From Curvibacter lanceolatus ATCC 14669 (GTDB taxonomy: Bacteria; Pseudomonadota; Gammaproteobacteria; Burkholderiales; Burkholderiaceae_C): a stretch of DNA of 64,000 nt. Shown here one piece after another: positions 7,009 to 16,208 of the stretch (within the stretch, counting starts at the first letter, position 1; each line of letters opens with the position of its first letter). Below the pieces are notes generated by a model, which ran no database searches, was not told the origin of the DNA, and worked only from the letters and a program-made list of their open reading frames with translations. Position numbers and translations under genes: made by a program. The stretch spans positions 1 to 64,000 of the forward strand of contig NZ_KB906269.1 in the NCBI RefSeq assembly GCF_000381265.1, in the 5' to 3' direction.

Positions 7009-8174
7009 AGGCTTCTTTGCATATCAACCGGGTCGGAATGACGCGCCAGCAAGGTTTCGGCCTCATCGAGGTGATGGTCGGCATCCTCATCGGCCTGGCG
7101 GCAGTGATCGTGATGATGCGCCTGATGCTGGACTCTGACACGGCCCGCCGCACCACGGCGGGTGGCAACGACGCCCTGGTCAACGCCACGGTGGCGCTGT
7201 ACGGCCTGGAGCGGGACGTGCGCAGCTCGGCCTTCGGGGTCAATGCCTTCGCCATCCTGGGCTGCAGCCTGAGCTACACCACCAGCCAGGACAATGCCTC
7301 GGTCAGCCTGCCCCTGAGCCCGACCACCATCAACCCGGCGACCAGCCTGGTGCCAGCCGGCGACAGCAACACCGACACCCTGCTGGTGATCACCACCACC
7401 AACAACGGCTCCTCCGAAGGCGATGCCCTGATCGCCACCTCGGTGGCGGGTACCTACCAGGTCACCTCGCCGGGCAGCTTCGCCGTCGGCGACTACGTGG
7501 TCGCGCAAAACAGCACCCGCCCCAGCCCCTGCACCCTGCCGCTCAACCAGGTCAGCGTGATCGACAGCAGCACGGCCAAGCTGACGGTGGCCAACAACAC
7601 GGTGGGGCTGGGCGCGGGCAGCCTGGTCTTCAACCTGGGCAAAACGCTGTCACTGCATGCCTATGCCGTGCGCAATGGCAACCTCACCCAGTGCGACTAC
7701 CTGCGCTACAACTGCGGCAGCAGCAGCTACACCAGCACACTGGACAGCACGGTGTGGGTGCCCGTGGGCAGCAACATCGTGGCCCTGCGGGCCCAGTACG
7801 GGCGCGACACCAGCACCGCGCTGATGGACGGCACGCTCGACACCTACGACCAGACCACCCCGGGCAGCAGTGCCGACACCAGCGGCCTGAACCTGTACTG
7901 CGCCTGGTCGCGTGTGCTCACCCTGCGCATGGCCGTGGTGGCGCGCAGCCCCCAATACGACAAGGCCCTGCCCACCAGCAGCGCGCCGGTGTGGGACGGC
8001 AGCACGGTCAGCACCAGTGCCCCCACCAACCCCAGCGCGGCGCCCATCGTGCTCAGCGGGCTGACCGACTGGACGGCTTACCGCTACCGACTGGCCAGCA
8101 CCGTGGTGCCGCTGCGCGACATGATCTGGTCGGGCTCGCAAATCAACTACCAGGGCGGGACCACCGGATGCTGA
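7005..8174 (+). CDS. pilW: Type IV pilus minor pilin PilW
   Basis: Protein of 389 residues. Leader MTRQQG, mature FGLIEVMVGILIGLAAVIVMMRLML with Glu5, then the PilW-type region with ALYGLERDVRSSAFGVNA. The long beta-rich C-terminal part fits the family. The start is the ATG overlapping the pilV stop (ATGA); a longer upstream frame belongs to another reading frame of pilV. It acts in the inner-membrane priming complex and is incorporated at the pilus tip. Confidence 0.88.
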   Translation: MKASLHINRVGMTRQQGFGLIEVMVGILIGLAAVIVMMRLMLDSDTARRTTAGGNDALVNATVALYGLERDVRSSAFGVNAFAILGCSLSYTTSQDNASVSLPLSPTTINPATSLVPAGDSNTDTLLVITTTNNGSSEGDALIATSVAGTYQVTSPGSFAVGDYVVAQNSTRPSPCTLPLNQVSVIDSSTAKLTVANNTVGLGAGSLVFNLGKTLSLHAYAVRNGNLTQCDYLRYNCGSSSYTSTLDSTVWVPVGSNIVALRAQYGRDTSTALMDGTLDTYDQTTPGSSADTSGLNLYCAWSRVLTLRMAVVARSPQYDKALPTSSAPVWDGSTVSTSAPTNPSAAPIVLSGLTDWTAYRYRLASTVVPLRDMIWSGSQINYQGGTTGC

Positions 8175-8833
8175 GGCGCCCGCTCCCTCACGGCCGCCCC
8201 CCGCGCGGCGTGGCCCTGATCATGGCGCTGATCGTGCTGGTGGCACTCACCTTGGGCGCGCTGGCGCTCACGCGCTCGGTCTACACATCCAACCAGATCG
8301 CGGGCAACCTGGCCTTTCAGCAGGCGGCCACCCACTCGGCCGACGAAGGCGTGGAGGCCGCCATCGCCTGGCTGGAGAACAACAACGGCCAAAGCACCAG
8401 CAACACGGCCAGCACCTGTGCCACCTCGGTCGGCAGCACCGTGCTGGCCTGTGACCAGACCGCCTACGGCTACCTGGCCACACGGCAAGACCCCGGCAGC
8501 AGCCAGAGCTGGGCCGACTTCTGGAGCGCCACGCTGGACAGCCAATCGCTCAAGCTCAGCACCGACAGCGCTGGCAACACCGCGGCCTATGTGATCCTGC
8601 GCCTGTGCAGTGCCGCGGGCGACGCCAACTCAACCAGCGTGGACTGCACCCAGTCGCCCAACGCCAACTCGGGCACCTGCGCGGGCGGCAGCAGTTGCGA
8701 CTCGCAAAAGATCAACCTCAAGAGCAGTGGCGGCAGCGGCCAGAACGGCAGCCAGGTGTACTACCGCATCACGGTGCGGGTCAGCGGGCCACGCGGCACC
8801 CAAAGCCTGGTGCAGGTCGTTGTGGCGCTTTAG
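8168..8833 (+). CDS. pilX: Type IV pilus assembly protein PilX
   Basis: Protein of 221 residues. A short basic leader (LRRPLPHGRPPRG) precedes VALIMALIVLVALTLGALALTRSVYTSNQIAGNLAFQQAA, the standard PilX N-terminal domain; there is no Glu5, which is normal for PilX. The C-terminal part holds several cysteines and ends in strands like other PilX proteins. It overlaps the pilW stop by seven bases, consistent with one transcript. It helps connect PilY1 to the other minor pilins. Confidence 0.87.
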   Translation: MLRRPLPHGRPPRGVALIMALIVLVALTLGALALTRSVYTSNQIAGNLAFQQAATHSADEGVEAAIAWLENNNGQSTSNTASTCATSVGSTVLACDQTAYGYLATRQDPGSSQSWADFWSATLDSQSLKLSTDSAGNTAAYVILRLCSAAGDANSTSVDCTQSPNANSGTCAGGSSCDSQKINLKSSGGSGQNGSQVYYRITVRVSGPRGTQSLVQVVVAL

Positions 8834-8884
8834 GCGCCGGCCCTTGCTCCCATTCGCCATCGCCCTCCAACCAGGAACAGCCCC

Positions 8885-11800
8885 ATGCGCAGCCCCCGCC
8901 ATGCCCTGACCCTCTTGCTGGTCGCGGCCCTGCCACCCCTGAGCCAGGCCACCGTGACGGATCTGGCCAGCAGCCCCCTGGAGACCGCCAGCCCCGGCCA
9001 GGTCAAACCCAACATCCTGTATGTGCTCGATGACTCGGGCAGCATGGGCGACACCTACCTGCCCGACTGGGCCAGCACCAACACGGCGGCCCTGTTCCGC
9101 AACAGCCGCTACAACGGCCTGTACTACAGCGCCGCGGTCACCTACAGCCCACCGGTGTACTACGACGGCAGCAGCTACCCCAGCATGAGCTCGAGCAACA
9201 CCAGTGCCTGGACCAAGGTGCCCGACGATGGCTTTGGTGTGCAAAGCACCTCGACCAGCAACCTGGTCGGCAACGCCTACTTCTACACCTTCATCGCCGG
9301 CGAGTATTGCAACGATGTGCACCAGGCCAACTGCAGCACCCTCAGCGCGGCCACAACGGCCTACCCCTACCCGGCTTACCTTCGCTGGTGCTCGGACACC
9401 GCGCTCAGCGACTGCCAGGTCACCTACGTCGACACGGCCCCCACCGGTGGCAAGACCTACACCCGCCCACGCTACCCCACGCTGAGCTACAACCCAGGTA
9501 CCGGCACGGCCACCGTGCCGGGCTCCAACATCCTCACCAGCATCGTCTCGGGCACCACCTCGTACAGCTTCCCCGGCACCTCGGCCAAGGCGGCCACGCG
9601 CACCGACTGCGCCAGCACCACCTGCACCTATGCCGAGGAGATGACCAACTACGCCAACTGGTGGGCCTACTACCACACGCGCATGCAGATGATGAAGACC
9701 GCCGCCACCCAGGCCTTCAGCACCCTGGGCACCAGCTACCGCCTGGGCTACATGAGCATCAACAACAACACCGGTTCTGATTTTCTGAACATCGCCGACC
9801 TGACCGCCGGCAGCAGCGGGCAGAAAGCAGCGTGGTTCAGCAAGTTCACCAAGGCCACGCCCAACAGCAGTACGCCGCTGCGCACGGCGTTGAGCAAGGC
9901 GGGGCGCTACTACGCCGGCAAGCTCAGCAGCATCAACAACGTGAGCGCCACCGACCCGATGCAGTACGCCTGCCAGCGCAACTACACCATCCTCTCGACC
10001 GATGGCTACTGGAACGAGACCGCCACCCCCACCCGCATCGATGGCAGCACCGCCATCGGCGACCAGGACGGCAGCGCCGCCCGCCCCTACCTCGACCCCA
10101 ACGCCACCGCCAACACCCTGGCCGATGTGGCTTATTACTACTACACCACCGACCTGCGCGCCTCGGCCTACAGCAACACGCTGAGCGCCAGCGGCGTCGA
10201 CGTGGCCAGCAACAGCGTGGCCGATGGTCAGCAGCGCATGTACACCTCCACCCTCGGGCTGGGGGCTTCGGGTTACATGTTGTTCCAGGAGGGCTACACC
10301 TCGCTGACCTCAGGCGACTACTACGACGTGAGCGTGGGCACCACCGCCAGCACCAGCAACGCCGGCAACGGCATCTGCAGCTGGCAGACCTCGGGCAGTT
10401 GCGGCTGGCCCAAGCCCACCAACAACACACAGACCACCATCGACGACCTGTGGCATGCCGCCGTCAATGGCCGCGGGGTTTACTACAGCGCCAGCAACGC
10501 CAGCAACCTGAAGACCGGGCTCAGCACCTTTCTGTCCTCCGTGCAGGCGGCCACCTCGAACTCGGCCACCGCCACCACCAGCACGCCCAACGTCACCTCC
10601 AGCGACAACTACGTCTTCAAGTCCACCTTCCGCTCGGTCGACTGGTATGGCGAACTGGCCCGCTACACCATCGATGTGAGCACGGGCGCCCTGTCGAGCT
10701 ATGTGGATTGGTCGGAGTCGGGCACCGTCAACAGTGCCGCCAGCACGGCCGCCACCGCGCTGTATGACAAGCTGATCGCGGCCTCGCGCAGCATCTACAC
10801 CTACAACGCCACCACGGGCGCGCTGCAGCCCTTCACCTGGGCCTCGCTCACCAGCACCCAGAAGGCCTACTTCCAGATCACCGGCGGTGCGATCTCGGGC
10901 CTGTCGCAGCTGTGCAGCAGCGGCACGCTGTGCATTGCCAGTGCCTCGCAGGTGGACAGCACCACGGCGGGCACCAGCACCGGTGCCGGCGGCATCAACC
11001 TGGTCAATTTTCTGCGCGGGGACCGCAGCAACGAATCCAGCGATGCCAGCAAGTACTACCGGGCCCGCACCCATGCGCTTGGCGATCTGGTCGACTCGAC
11101 TCCGGTGTACGTCACCACCCCGCTGTTCAGCTACAAGGACTCGGGCTACGCGGCCTACAAATCGGCCCAGAGCGCGCGCCAGGGCATGGTCTACATCGGC
11201 GGCAACGACGGCATGCTGCACGCCTTCAACGCCAGCACCGGGGTTGAATCCTGGGCCTACATCCCGTCGGTGCTGCTGCCCAATCTGTACAAGCTGGCCG
11301 ACAAGAACTACAGCAGCAACCACGTGAACTACGTCAACGCCACCCCCAAGACCGGCGACGCCTACTTTGACAGCGCCTGGCACACCATCCTGATCGGTGG
11401 CCTGGGCGGTGGCGGGCGCGGCTTCTATGCACTCGACATCACCACCCCGGCTTCGCCCAGCGTGCTGTGGGAGTTCAGCTACGACACCAGCAAGACCACC
11501 GGCTACACCACCGATGCCGACCTGGGCTATTCGTACGGCATCCCGGTGATCACCAAGCTGTCGGACGGCACCTGGGTGGTCATCGTGAGCTCCGGCTACA
11601 ACAACGTCTCGCCCGGCACCGGGCACGGCATCGTCTGGATCCTCAACGCCAAGACGGGCGCCATCATCAAGAAGATCGACACCGGCGCCGGCAGCAGCAG
11701 CGCCGCCGTCAGCGGCTGCAGCACCGCGCCCTGCCCGGCCGGCCTGGCCCAGCTCAGCGCCTATGTCGACAGCGCCAGCACCAACAACCTGGCCCTGCGC

Positions 11801-12607
11801 CTGTATGGCGGCGACCTGCTGGGCAATGTGTGGCGCATCGACATCAGTGCCCTGACCGCCGCCAACGCCGCCAGCACCACGGTCACGCCCCAGCTGCTGG
11901 CCACCCTGGCCGATGCCAGCGGCACCCGGCAACCGGTCACCACGCGGCCCGAACTGGGCTACAGCAATGGCAACTACCTGGTGTTCGTGGGCACCGGCGA
12001 ACTGCTGGGCCTGAGCGACCTCAGCAGCACCCAGACCCAGTCGATCTACGCCCTCAAGGACCCGCTCACCACCTCGACCGCCACCACCGGCCTGTACGGC
12101 AGCCCGCGCAGCAACCCCTGCTCCAGCAGCACCAAGACCAGTTGCTTCGTGAAGCAGACCCTGAGCGACACGGGCGGCGTGCGCACCGCCACCAGCACGG
12201 TCAGCTACGCGGTCGACCTGGGCACCATGGATGGCTGGTTCGCCGACCTGCCCGAAAGCGGCGAGCGCATGACCACCGACATGGACCTGCAACTCGGCAC
12301 CCTGGCCTTCACCACCAACATCCCCACCACCAGCACCGGTTGCAGCGTGGGCGGCTCCAGCTACCTGAACTATTTCAGCTACACCACCGGGCTGGCGGTG
12401 GGCACCAGCACCAGCACCGGGGTGTTGCTAACCTCCGGCACCACCACCGGCCTGTCCAGCGGCGTGAGCCTGGTGCGCCTGGCCAATGGCAAGGTGGTGG
12501 CCATCACAAACCTGTCGGACGGCACCAGCCAGACCACCAGCATCCCGGTGTCCAGCACCAGCACGAGCACTCGGAGGGTGTCGTGGCGTGAGCTCAGCGT
12601 GCAGTGA
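8885..12607 (+). CDS. pilY1: Type IV pilus tip adhesin PilY1
   Basis: Protein of 1240 residues with a signal peptide ending at SQA. An N-terminal von Willebrand A-like part starts with the metal-site motif DDSGSM (residues 49-54). The C-terminal third is the PilY1 beta-propeller: HALGDLVDSTPVYV, MVYIGGNDGMLHAFNA, GRGFYALDIT and WVVIVSSGYNN are all typical. The middle is very rich in Ser, Thr, Tyr and Asn. PilY1 sits at the pilus tip, links adhesion to surface sensing and controls retraction. A ribosome site AGGAAC precedes the ATG. It is the last gene of the pilE-to-pilY1 operon. Confidence 0.93.
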   Translation: MRSPRHALTLLLVAALPPLSQATVTDLASSPLETASPGQVKPNILYVLDDSGSMGDTYLPDWASTNTAALFRNSRYNGLYYSAAVTYSPPVYYDGSSYPSMSSSNTSAWTKVPDDGFGVQSTSTSNLVGNAYFYTFIAGEYCNDVHQANCSTLSAATTAYPYPAYLRWCSDTALSDCQVTYVDTAPTGGKTYTRPRYPTLSYNPGTGTATVPGSNILTSIVSGTTSYSFPGTSAKAATRTDCASTTCTYAEEMTNYANWWAYYHTRMQMMKTAATQAFSTLGTSYRLGYMSINNNTGSDFLNIADLTAGSSGQKAAWFSKFTKATPNSSTPLRTALSKAGRYYAGKLSSINNVSATDPMQYACQRNYTILSTDGYWNETATPTRIDGSTAIGDQDGSAARPYLDPNATANTLADVAYYYYTTDLRASAYSNTLSASGVDVASNSVADGQQRMYTSTLGLGASGYMLFQEGYTSLTSGDYYDVSVGTTASTSNAGNGICSWQTSGSCGWPKPTNNTQTTIDDLWHAAVNGRGVYYSASNASNLKTGLSTFLSSVQAATSNSATATTSTPNVTSSDNYVFKSTFRSVDWYGELARYTIDVSTGALSSYVDWSESGTVNSAASTAATALYDKLIAASRSIYTYNATTGALQPFTWASLTSTQKAYFQITGGAISGLSQLCSSGTLCIASASQVDSTTAGTSTGAGGINLVNFLRGDRSNESSDASKYYRARTHALGDLVDSTPVYVTTPLFSYKDSGYAAYKSAQSARQGMVYIGGNDGMLHAFNASTGVESWAYIPSVLLPNLYKLADKNYSSNHVNYVNATPKTGDAYFDSAWHTILIGGLGGGGRGFYALDITTPASPSVLWEFSYDTSKTTGYTTDADLGYSYGIPVITKLSDGTWVVIVSSGYNNVSPGTGHGIVWILNAKTGAIIKKIDTGAGSSSAAVSGCSTAPCPAGLAQLSAYVDSASTNNLALRLYGGDLLGNVWRIDISALTAANAASTTVTPQLLATLADASGTRQPVTTRPELGYSNGNYLVFVGTGELLGLSDLSSTQTQSIYALKDPLTTSTATTGLYGSPRSNPCSSSTKTSCFVKQTLSDTGGVRTATSTVSYAVDLGTMDGWFADLPESGERMTTDMDLQLGTLAFTTNIPTTSTGCSVGGSSYLNYFSYTTGLAVGTSTSTGVLLTSGTTTGLSSGVSLVRLANGKVVAITNLSDGTSQTTSIPVSSTSTSTRRVSWRELSVQ

Positions 12608-12675
12608 ATCCATGCCCGACGACCCGGGTAAGATCCGCCCCAACTCCACCCATCGCCACCCACCCCGCCACCGCC

Positions 12676-13149
12676 ATGACCACCCGCCAAGCCCGTTTCG
12701 AAGCCGCCTGTGCCCCCTGGGGCGACGCCTTTGCCGGCCCCATCGTGATCGGCGGCAACTACCAACCCGTGCTGTGCCATGGCGACACGGTCTACATCAG
12801 CGGCCAGGTGCCCCGCGTGGGGACCACGGTGCAGGTCACCGGGCGCGTGGGTGCGGGCACCTCGCTGGAGCAGGCACGCACCGGCGCCCGCATCAGCGTG
12901 CTGCGCGCCCTGGCCCTGCTGCTGCAGCAACTGGGCAGCCTGGACCGCATCCAGCAGGTGCTGCGCGTCACCGTGTATGTGCAATGCGCCGACGACTTCA
13001 CCCAGCACAGCGAGGTGGCCGATGCCGCCTCCGACCTGCTGGTCGAGGTGCTGGGCCCAGCCGGCCGCCACACCCGCACCTCGGTGGGCGTGCTGCAACT
13101 GCCCAAGAACGCCTCGGTCGAAATCGATCTCGTGGCGGCCTGGGGCTGA
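12676..13149 (+). CDS. RidA/YjgF-family protein
   Basis: Protein of 157 residues with a RidA-like trimer-forming domain: GDTVYISGQVPRVG near the N-terminus, the helix SLEQARTGARISVLRALALLLQQLGSL, VLRVTVYVQ, and the end VGVLQLPKNASVEIDLVAA. RidA proteins hydrolyse reactive enamine/imine intermediates from PLP enzymes. The conserved substrate-binding arginine of canonical RidA (near the end of the domain) appears to be absent, since RTSVGVLQLPKNA replaces the usual R-x-x-V pattern with a shift. This suggests a sub-family member of uncertain activity. The ATG at 12676 was preferred over an upstream frame extension. Confidence 0.8.
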   Translation: MTTRQARFEAACAPWGDAFAGPIVIGGNYQPVLCHGDTVYISGQVPRVGTTVQVTGRVGAGTSLEQARTGARISVLRALALLLQQLGSLDRIQQVLRVTVYVQCADDFTQHSEVADAASDLLVEVLGPAGRHTRTSVGVLQLPKNASVEIDLVAAWG

Positions 13150-13167
13150 ACCCCAGACACTTCGCCC

Positions 13168-14088
13168 TCAGGCCTCCCCAGGCCAGCGCAGCCGCAAGCC
13201 GCTGCGGAACTGCCGCGGCTGGCCCGTCACCGGGTCGTCAAAAGCCAGGGCCCGCGCCAGCAGGCGCAGCGGCTGGGAGTAATCGCCCTCGGGCGGGTCG
13301 TTCACCACGGGGTAGAAGTGGTCGTCCTGGATGGGCAGGCCCAGCGCATTCATGTGCACCCGCAGCTGGTGGCGCTTGCCCGTGACGGGGCTGAGCTGGT
13401 AGAGCGCCAGCTCGCCACGCACCTCCAGCACCTCCACCGTGCTGTCGGCATTGGGCTCGCCGGGCACCTCGCAGCAGCGGAAGAACTTGTCTGGGTCTTC
13501 CACGATGCGGCTTTGGCGCCGGATCGGGAACGCCAGCTCGGGCCGCCAAGGCGCGATCGCTTCGTACTGCTTGCCCACCTCGCGCTCGCGGAACAGCGCC
13601 TGGTAGGCGCCCCGGCTGGCCGGGTCGACCGAGAACAGCACCAGGCCGGCCGTCTCGCGGTCGATGCGGTGGATGGGCGAGAGGGTGGCGATGCCCAGCT
13701 GGTGCTTCAAGCGCACCAGCAAGGTCTCGTGCAGGTAGCGCCCGCCCGGGGTGACCGGCATGAAATGGGGTTTGTCGGCCACCAGCAGGTGCTCGTCCTG
13801 GTACACAACACCCACCTCGAAGGGGATCTGCGGCTCGGTGGCCAGCTCCCGGTAGTAGAAAAGGCGCAGGCTGTGTTCGAAGGGCCGCTCAGGCGTCACC
13901 ACCTGGCCACGCTCGCACACCACGTCGCCACGGGCCATGCGCTGCACCCAATCCTCGCGGCTGACCTTGGGCAGGCGGTGCACCAGAAAGTCGAGCAGGG
14001 TGGGCCAAGGGCCGGCCGGCACCGCCACGCAACTGGGGCTGACGCCTTGGCGGATGGGCAAAACAGAGGGGCGGTCGGGCTTGTACAT
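13168..14088 (-). CDS. RluA-family pseudouridine synthase
   Basis: Protein of 306 residues. The N-terminal 75 residues look like an S4-type RNA-binding region. The catalytic motif is HRIDRETAGLVLFS with Asp at about 143, preceded by VYQDEHLLVADKPHFMPVTPGG. A C-terminal motif GKRHQLRVHMNALGLPI completes the RluA fold. The enzyme isomerises specific uridines in rRNA or tRNA; which target cannot be told. The ATG at 14088 begins the conserved protein; a longer open frame upstream has no coding character. Confidence 0.88.
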   Translation of the reverse strand: MYKPDRPSVLPIRQGVSPSCVAVPAGPWPTLLDFLVHRLPKVSREDWVQRMARGDVVCERGQVVTPERPFEHSLRLFYYRELATEPQIPFEVGVVYQDEHLLVADKPHFMPVTPGGRYLHETLLVRLKHQLGIATLSPIHRIDRETAGLVLFSVDPASRGAYQALFREREVGKQYEAIAPWRPELAFPIRRQSRIVEDPDKFFRCCEVPGEPNADSTVEVLEVRGELALYQLSPVTGKRHQLRVHMNALGLPIQDDHFYPVVNDPPEGDYSQPLRLLARALAFDDPVTGQPRQFRSGLRLRWPGEA

Positions 14089-14233
14089 GGGCAAACAGGT
14101 TCTGGTGGCCTCCAGGTCGGGTTCAGGAGCCCCGGGGCAGGCGGGCGAACTATAAGCGAGCGCGCGCCCCCGGGCAGGGTCCGAGGTCCGCAAGCGGCCA
14201 GCAGCCTGGGGCGGAAGCTGCGAGACTTGCCGC

Positions 14234-15457
14234 ATGACCGATTCCAAGCTGCCCGCCGCCTTCAACCGCCTGGCCTGGGCCAACCTGGCCGCCCAGGCCG
14301 CAGAACAACTGAGCCTGGCGGCCACGCCCATCGTGGCGGTGACGCTGCTGGGGGCCGGGCCGGGCGAGACCGGCCTGCTGGCCACCTTCCAGACCCTGCC
14401 CTTTCTGCTGTTCTCGATCCCGCTGGGCCTGCTGGCCGACCGTGGCTCGCGCCTGCGCCTGATGGTGGGGGCCGAGCTGTTGCGGGCCATCTCGCTGCTG
14501 GCCCTGCTGGGGGCCTTGCTGACGGGTCATGCGAGCCTGCGCTGGCTGCTGGCCATGGGCTTCATCGGGGCCCTGGGCACAGTGGGGTTCAGCGTGGCCG
14601 CCCCGGCGCTGGTGCCTTCGCTGGTGCCCGGCAGCGCGCTGGCGCGGGCCAACGGGCGGCTGGAGCTGGCGCGCAGCCTGGCCTATGCCGGTGGCCCGGC
14701 CCTGGCCGGCAGCCTGGTGGCCTGGGCGGGCGGATCGACCGCCTTTGTGGTGGCGGCTGTGGGTTCAGGCCTGGCCGTGGCGTGGATGCGCGGCCTGCAC
14801 GAACCCCGGCGCACCCCGGCCCCGCCACGCCACCCCTGGGCCGAGCTGCGCGAGGGCGCCCGGCAGGTGTGGCACCAGCCCCTGCTGCGCCCCATCTTCC
14901 AGACCGCCGTGATCTGGAACATCGGCTGGTTTGTGCTGCAGGGCACCTACGTCTCGTATGCCGTGCGCCACCTGGGCCTGAACGCGGCCAGCGTGGGCCT
15001 GACGCTGGCCGGCTTTGGCGCTGGCATGGTGTGCGGCGCCCTGCTGGCCAGCCGGGTGCTGGCCCGCCTGCCCCTGGGCCGGGCGGTGCAGTTCGGGCCG
15101 GCCATGTCGCCGCTGGCCTGCAGCACACTGGCCGCCACGGTGTTGTGGCCTTCGGCCGCGCTGGCCGGGCTGGGGTTCTTTGTGTTCGGCTGCGGCGCCA
15201 TCATCTGGACCATCAGCTCCACCACGCTGCGCCAGACCGTTACGCCCGGGGCCCTGCTGGGCCGGGTGTCGGCCATCTTTCTGACCGGCAATGCCGGCGC
15301 CCGCCCCTTGGGCGCTGCGCTGGGCGGGCTGGTGGGCGCGCAATGGGGCGAGGCCGCCTGCCTGGGCCTGGCGGTGCTGGCCTTTGCCTGGCAGCTGCTG
15401 CTGATCTCGGGGCCGGCCATCAGCCGCCTGCAAGGCTTGCCGCCGCAAGAGGTGTGA
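14234..15457 (+). CDS. MFS transporter (EntS-like exporter)
   Basis: Protein of 407 residues with about twelve membrane segments. The cytoplasmic loop between TM2 and TM3 carries GLLADRGSRLRLM, the MFS motif A region, and the layout resembles the DHA3/EntS branch of drug and siderophore exporters. Substrate unknown. It is followed by a strong hairpin and then pdxH on the same strand. Confidence 0.85.
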   Translation: MTDSKLPAAFNRLAWANLAAQAAEQLSLAATPIVAVTLLGAGPGETGLLATFQTLPFLLFSIPLGLLADRGSRLRLMVGAELLRAISLLALLGALLTGHASLRWLLAMGFIGALGTVGFSVAAPALVPSLVPGSALARANGRLELARSLAYAGGPALAGSLVAWAGGSTAFVVAAVGSGLAVAWMRGLHEPRRTPAPPRHPWAELREGARQVWHQPLLRPIFQTAVIWNIGWFVLQGTYVSYAVRHLGLNAASVGLTLAGFGAGMVCGALLASRVLARLPLGRAVQFGPAMSPLACSTLAATVLWPSAALAGLGFFVFGCGAIIWTISSTTLRQTVTPGALLGRVSAIFLTGNAGARPLGAALGGLVGAQWGEAACLGLAVLAFAWQLLLISGPAISRLQGLPPQEV

Positions 15458-15476
15458 ACAAGGTGGTGCCCATGCC

Positions 15477-15509
15477 CCGGCCCTGTGCTGGGTCAAGCAC
15501 AAGGGCCGG
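15477..15509 (+). terminator. Strong intergenic hairpin between MFS gene and pdxH
   Basis: CCGGCCCTGTGCT pairs with AGCACA-A-GGGCCGG, a 13-bp stem with one bulged A and a six-base loop. No T run follows, so it may slow or protect transcripts rather than terminate them. It ends about 20 bp before pdxH. Confidence 0.5.
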
Positions 15510-15529
15510 CCAGCAGGCAAAATCGGCCC

Positions 15530-16186
15530 ATGAGCAACAAAACCAGCCCCTCGGCGATAGCCGACCTGCGCAAGAGCTACGAGCGCGCAGAACTCAGTGA
15601 AGACGCCTCGGAGGCGCAGCCCCTGCGCCAGTTCGAGAAATGGCTCAACGAGGCCATCACGGGCGAGGTGCCTGAGCCCAATGCCATGACCCTGGCCACC
15701 GTGGGCCACGACCTGCGCCCCAGCACCCGCATCGTGCTGATCAAGGGCTATGACGAGCGGGGCATCGTCTGGTACACCAATTACGAAAGCCGCAAAGGCC
15801 ACGAACTGGCCGGCAACCCGTTTGCCGCCCTGCAGTTCCACTGGGTGGAGCTGGAGCGCGTGGTGCGGATCGAGGGCCGGGTCGAGAAGGTCAGCGATGA
15901 AGAAAGCGACGCCTACTTCAACAGCCGGCCGCTCGATTCGCGCGTCGGCGCCTGGGCCAGCCCGCAAAGCCAGGTGATCAGCGGCCGCAGCGTGCTGGTG
16001 GCCAATGCGGCGCGCTACGGCGCGCAATTCATGCTCAAGCCGCCGCGCCCGCCGCACTGGGGTGGCTTCCGGCTGGTGCCTGAGCGTTGGGAGTTCTGGC
16101 AGGGCCGCAAGAGCCGCCTGCACGACCGCCTGCGTTACCGGCTGGAAGACAACGGCAGCTGGGTGCGCGAGCGCCTGGCCCCGTGA
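15530..16186 (+). CDS. pdxH: Pyridoxamine/pyridoxine 5'-phosphate oxidase
   Basis: Protein of 218 residues, the same length as the E. coli enzyme. FMN-dependent enzyme that oxidises pyridoxine- or pyridoxamine-phosphate to PLP. Family landmarks in order: [45 protein letters not shown], the FMN/substrate region [16 protein letters not shown], and the C-terminal [25 protein letters not shown] with RLAP at the end. Confidence 0.96.
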   Translation: MSNKTSPSAIADLRKSYERAELSEDASEAQPLRQFEKWLNEAITGEVPEPNAMTLATVGHDLRPSTRIVLIKGYDERGIVWYTNYESRKGHELAGNPFAALQFHWVELERVVRIEGRVEKVSDEESDAYFNSRPLDSRVGAWASPQSQVISGRSVLVANAARYGAQFMLKPPRPPHWGGFRLVPERWEFWQGRKSRLHDRLRYRLEDNGSWVRERLAP

Positions 16187-16208
16187 GAATCTGCGGCTGG
16201 CCTGAGGT

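Noticed and set aside
10310-12292. 660-codon minus-strand open frame
   Set aside because: Antisense to pilY1 and made of Gly/Ala/Val-rich shadow sequence without motifs.
13318-15600. 760-codon plus-strand open frame
   Set aside because: It lies antisense to the pseudouridine synthase and out of frame with the MFS gene; composition is the Gly/Ala/Arg-rich shadow of high-GC coding DNA.
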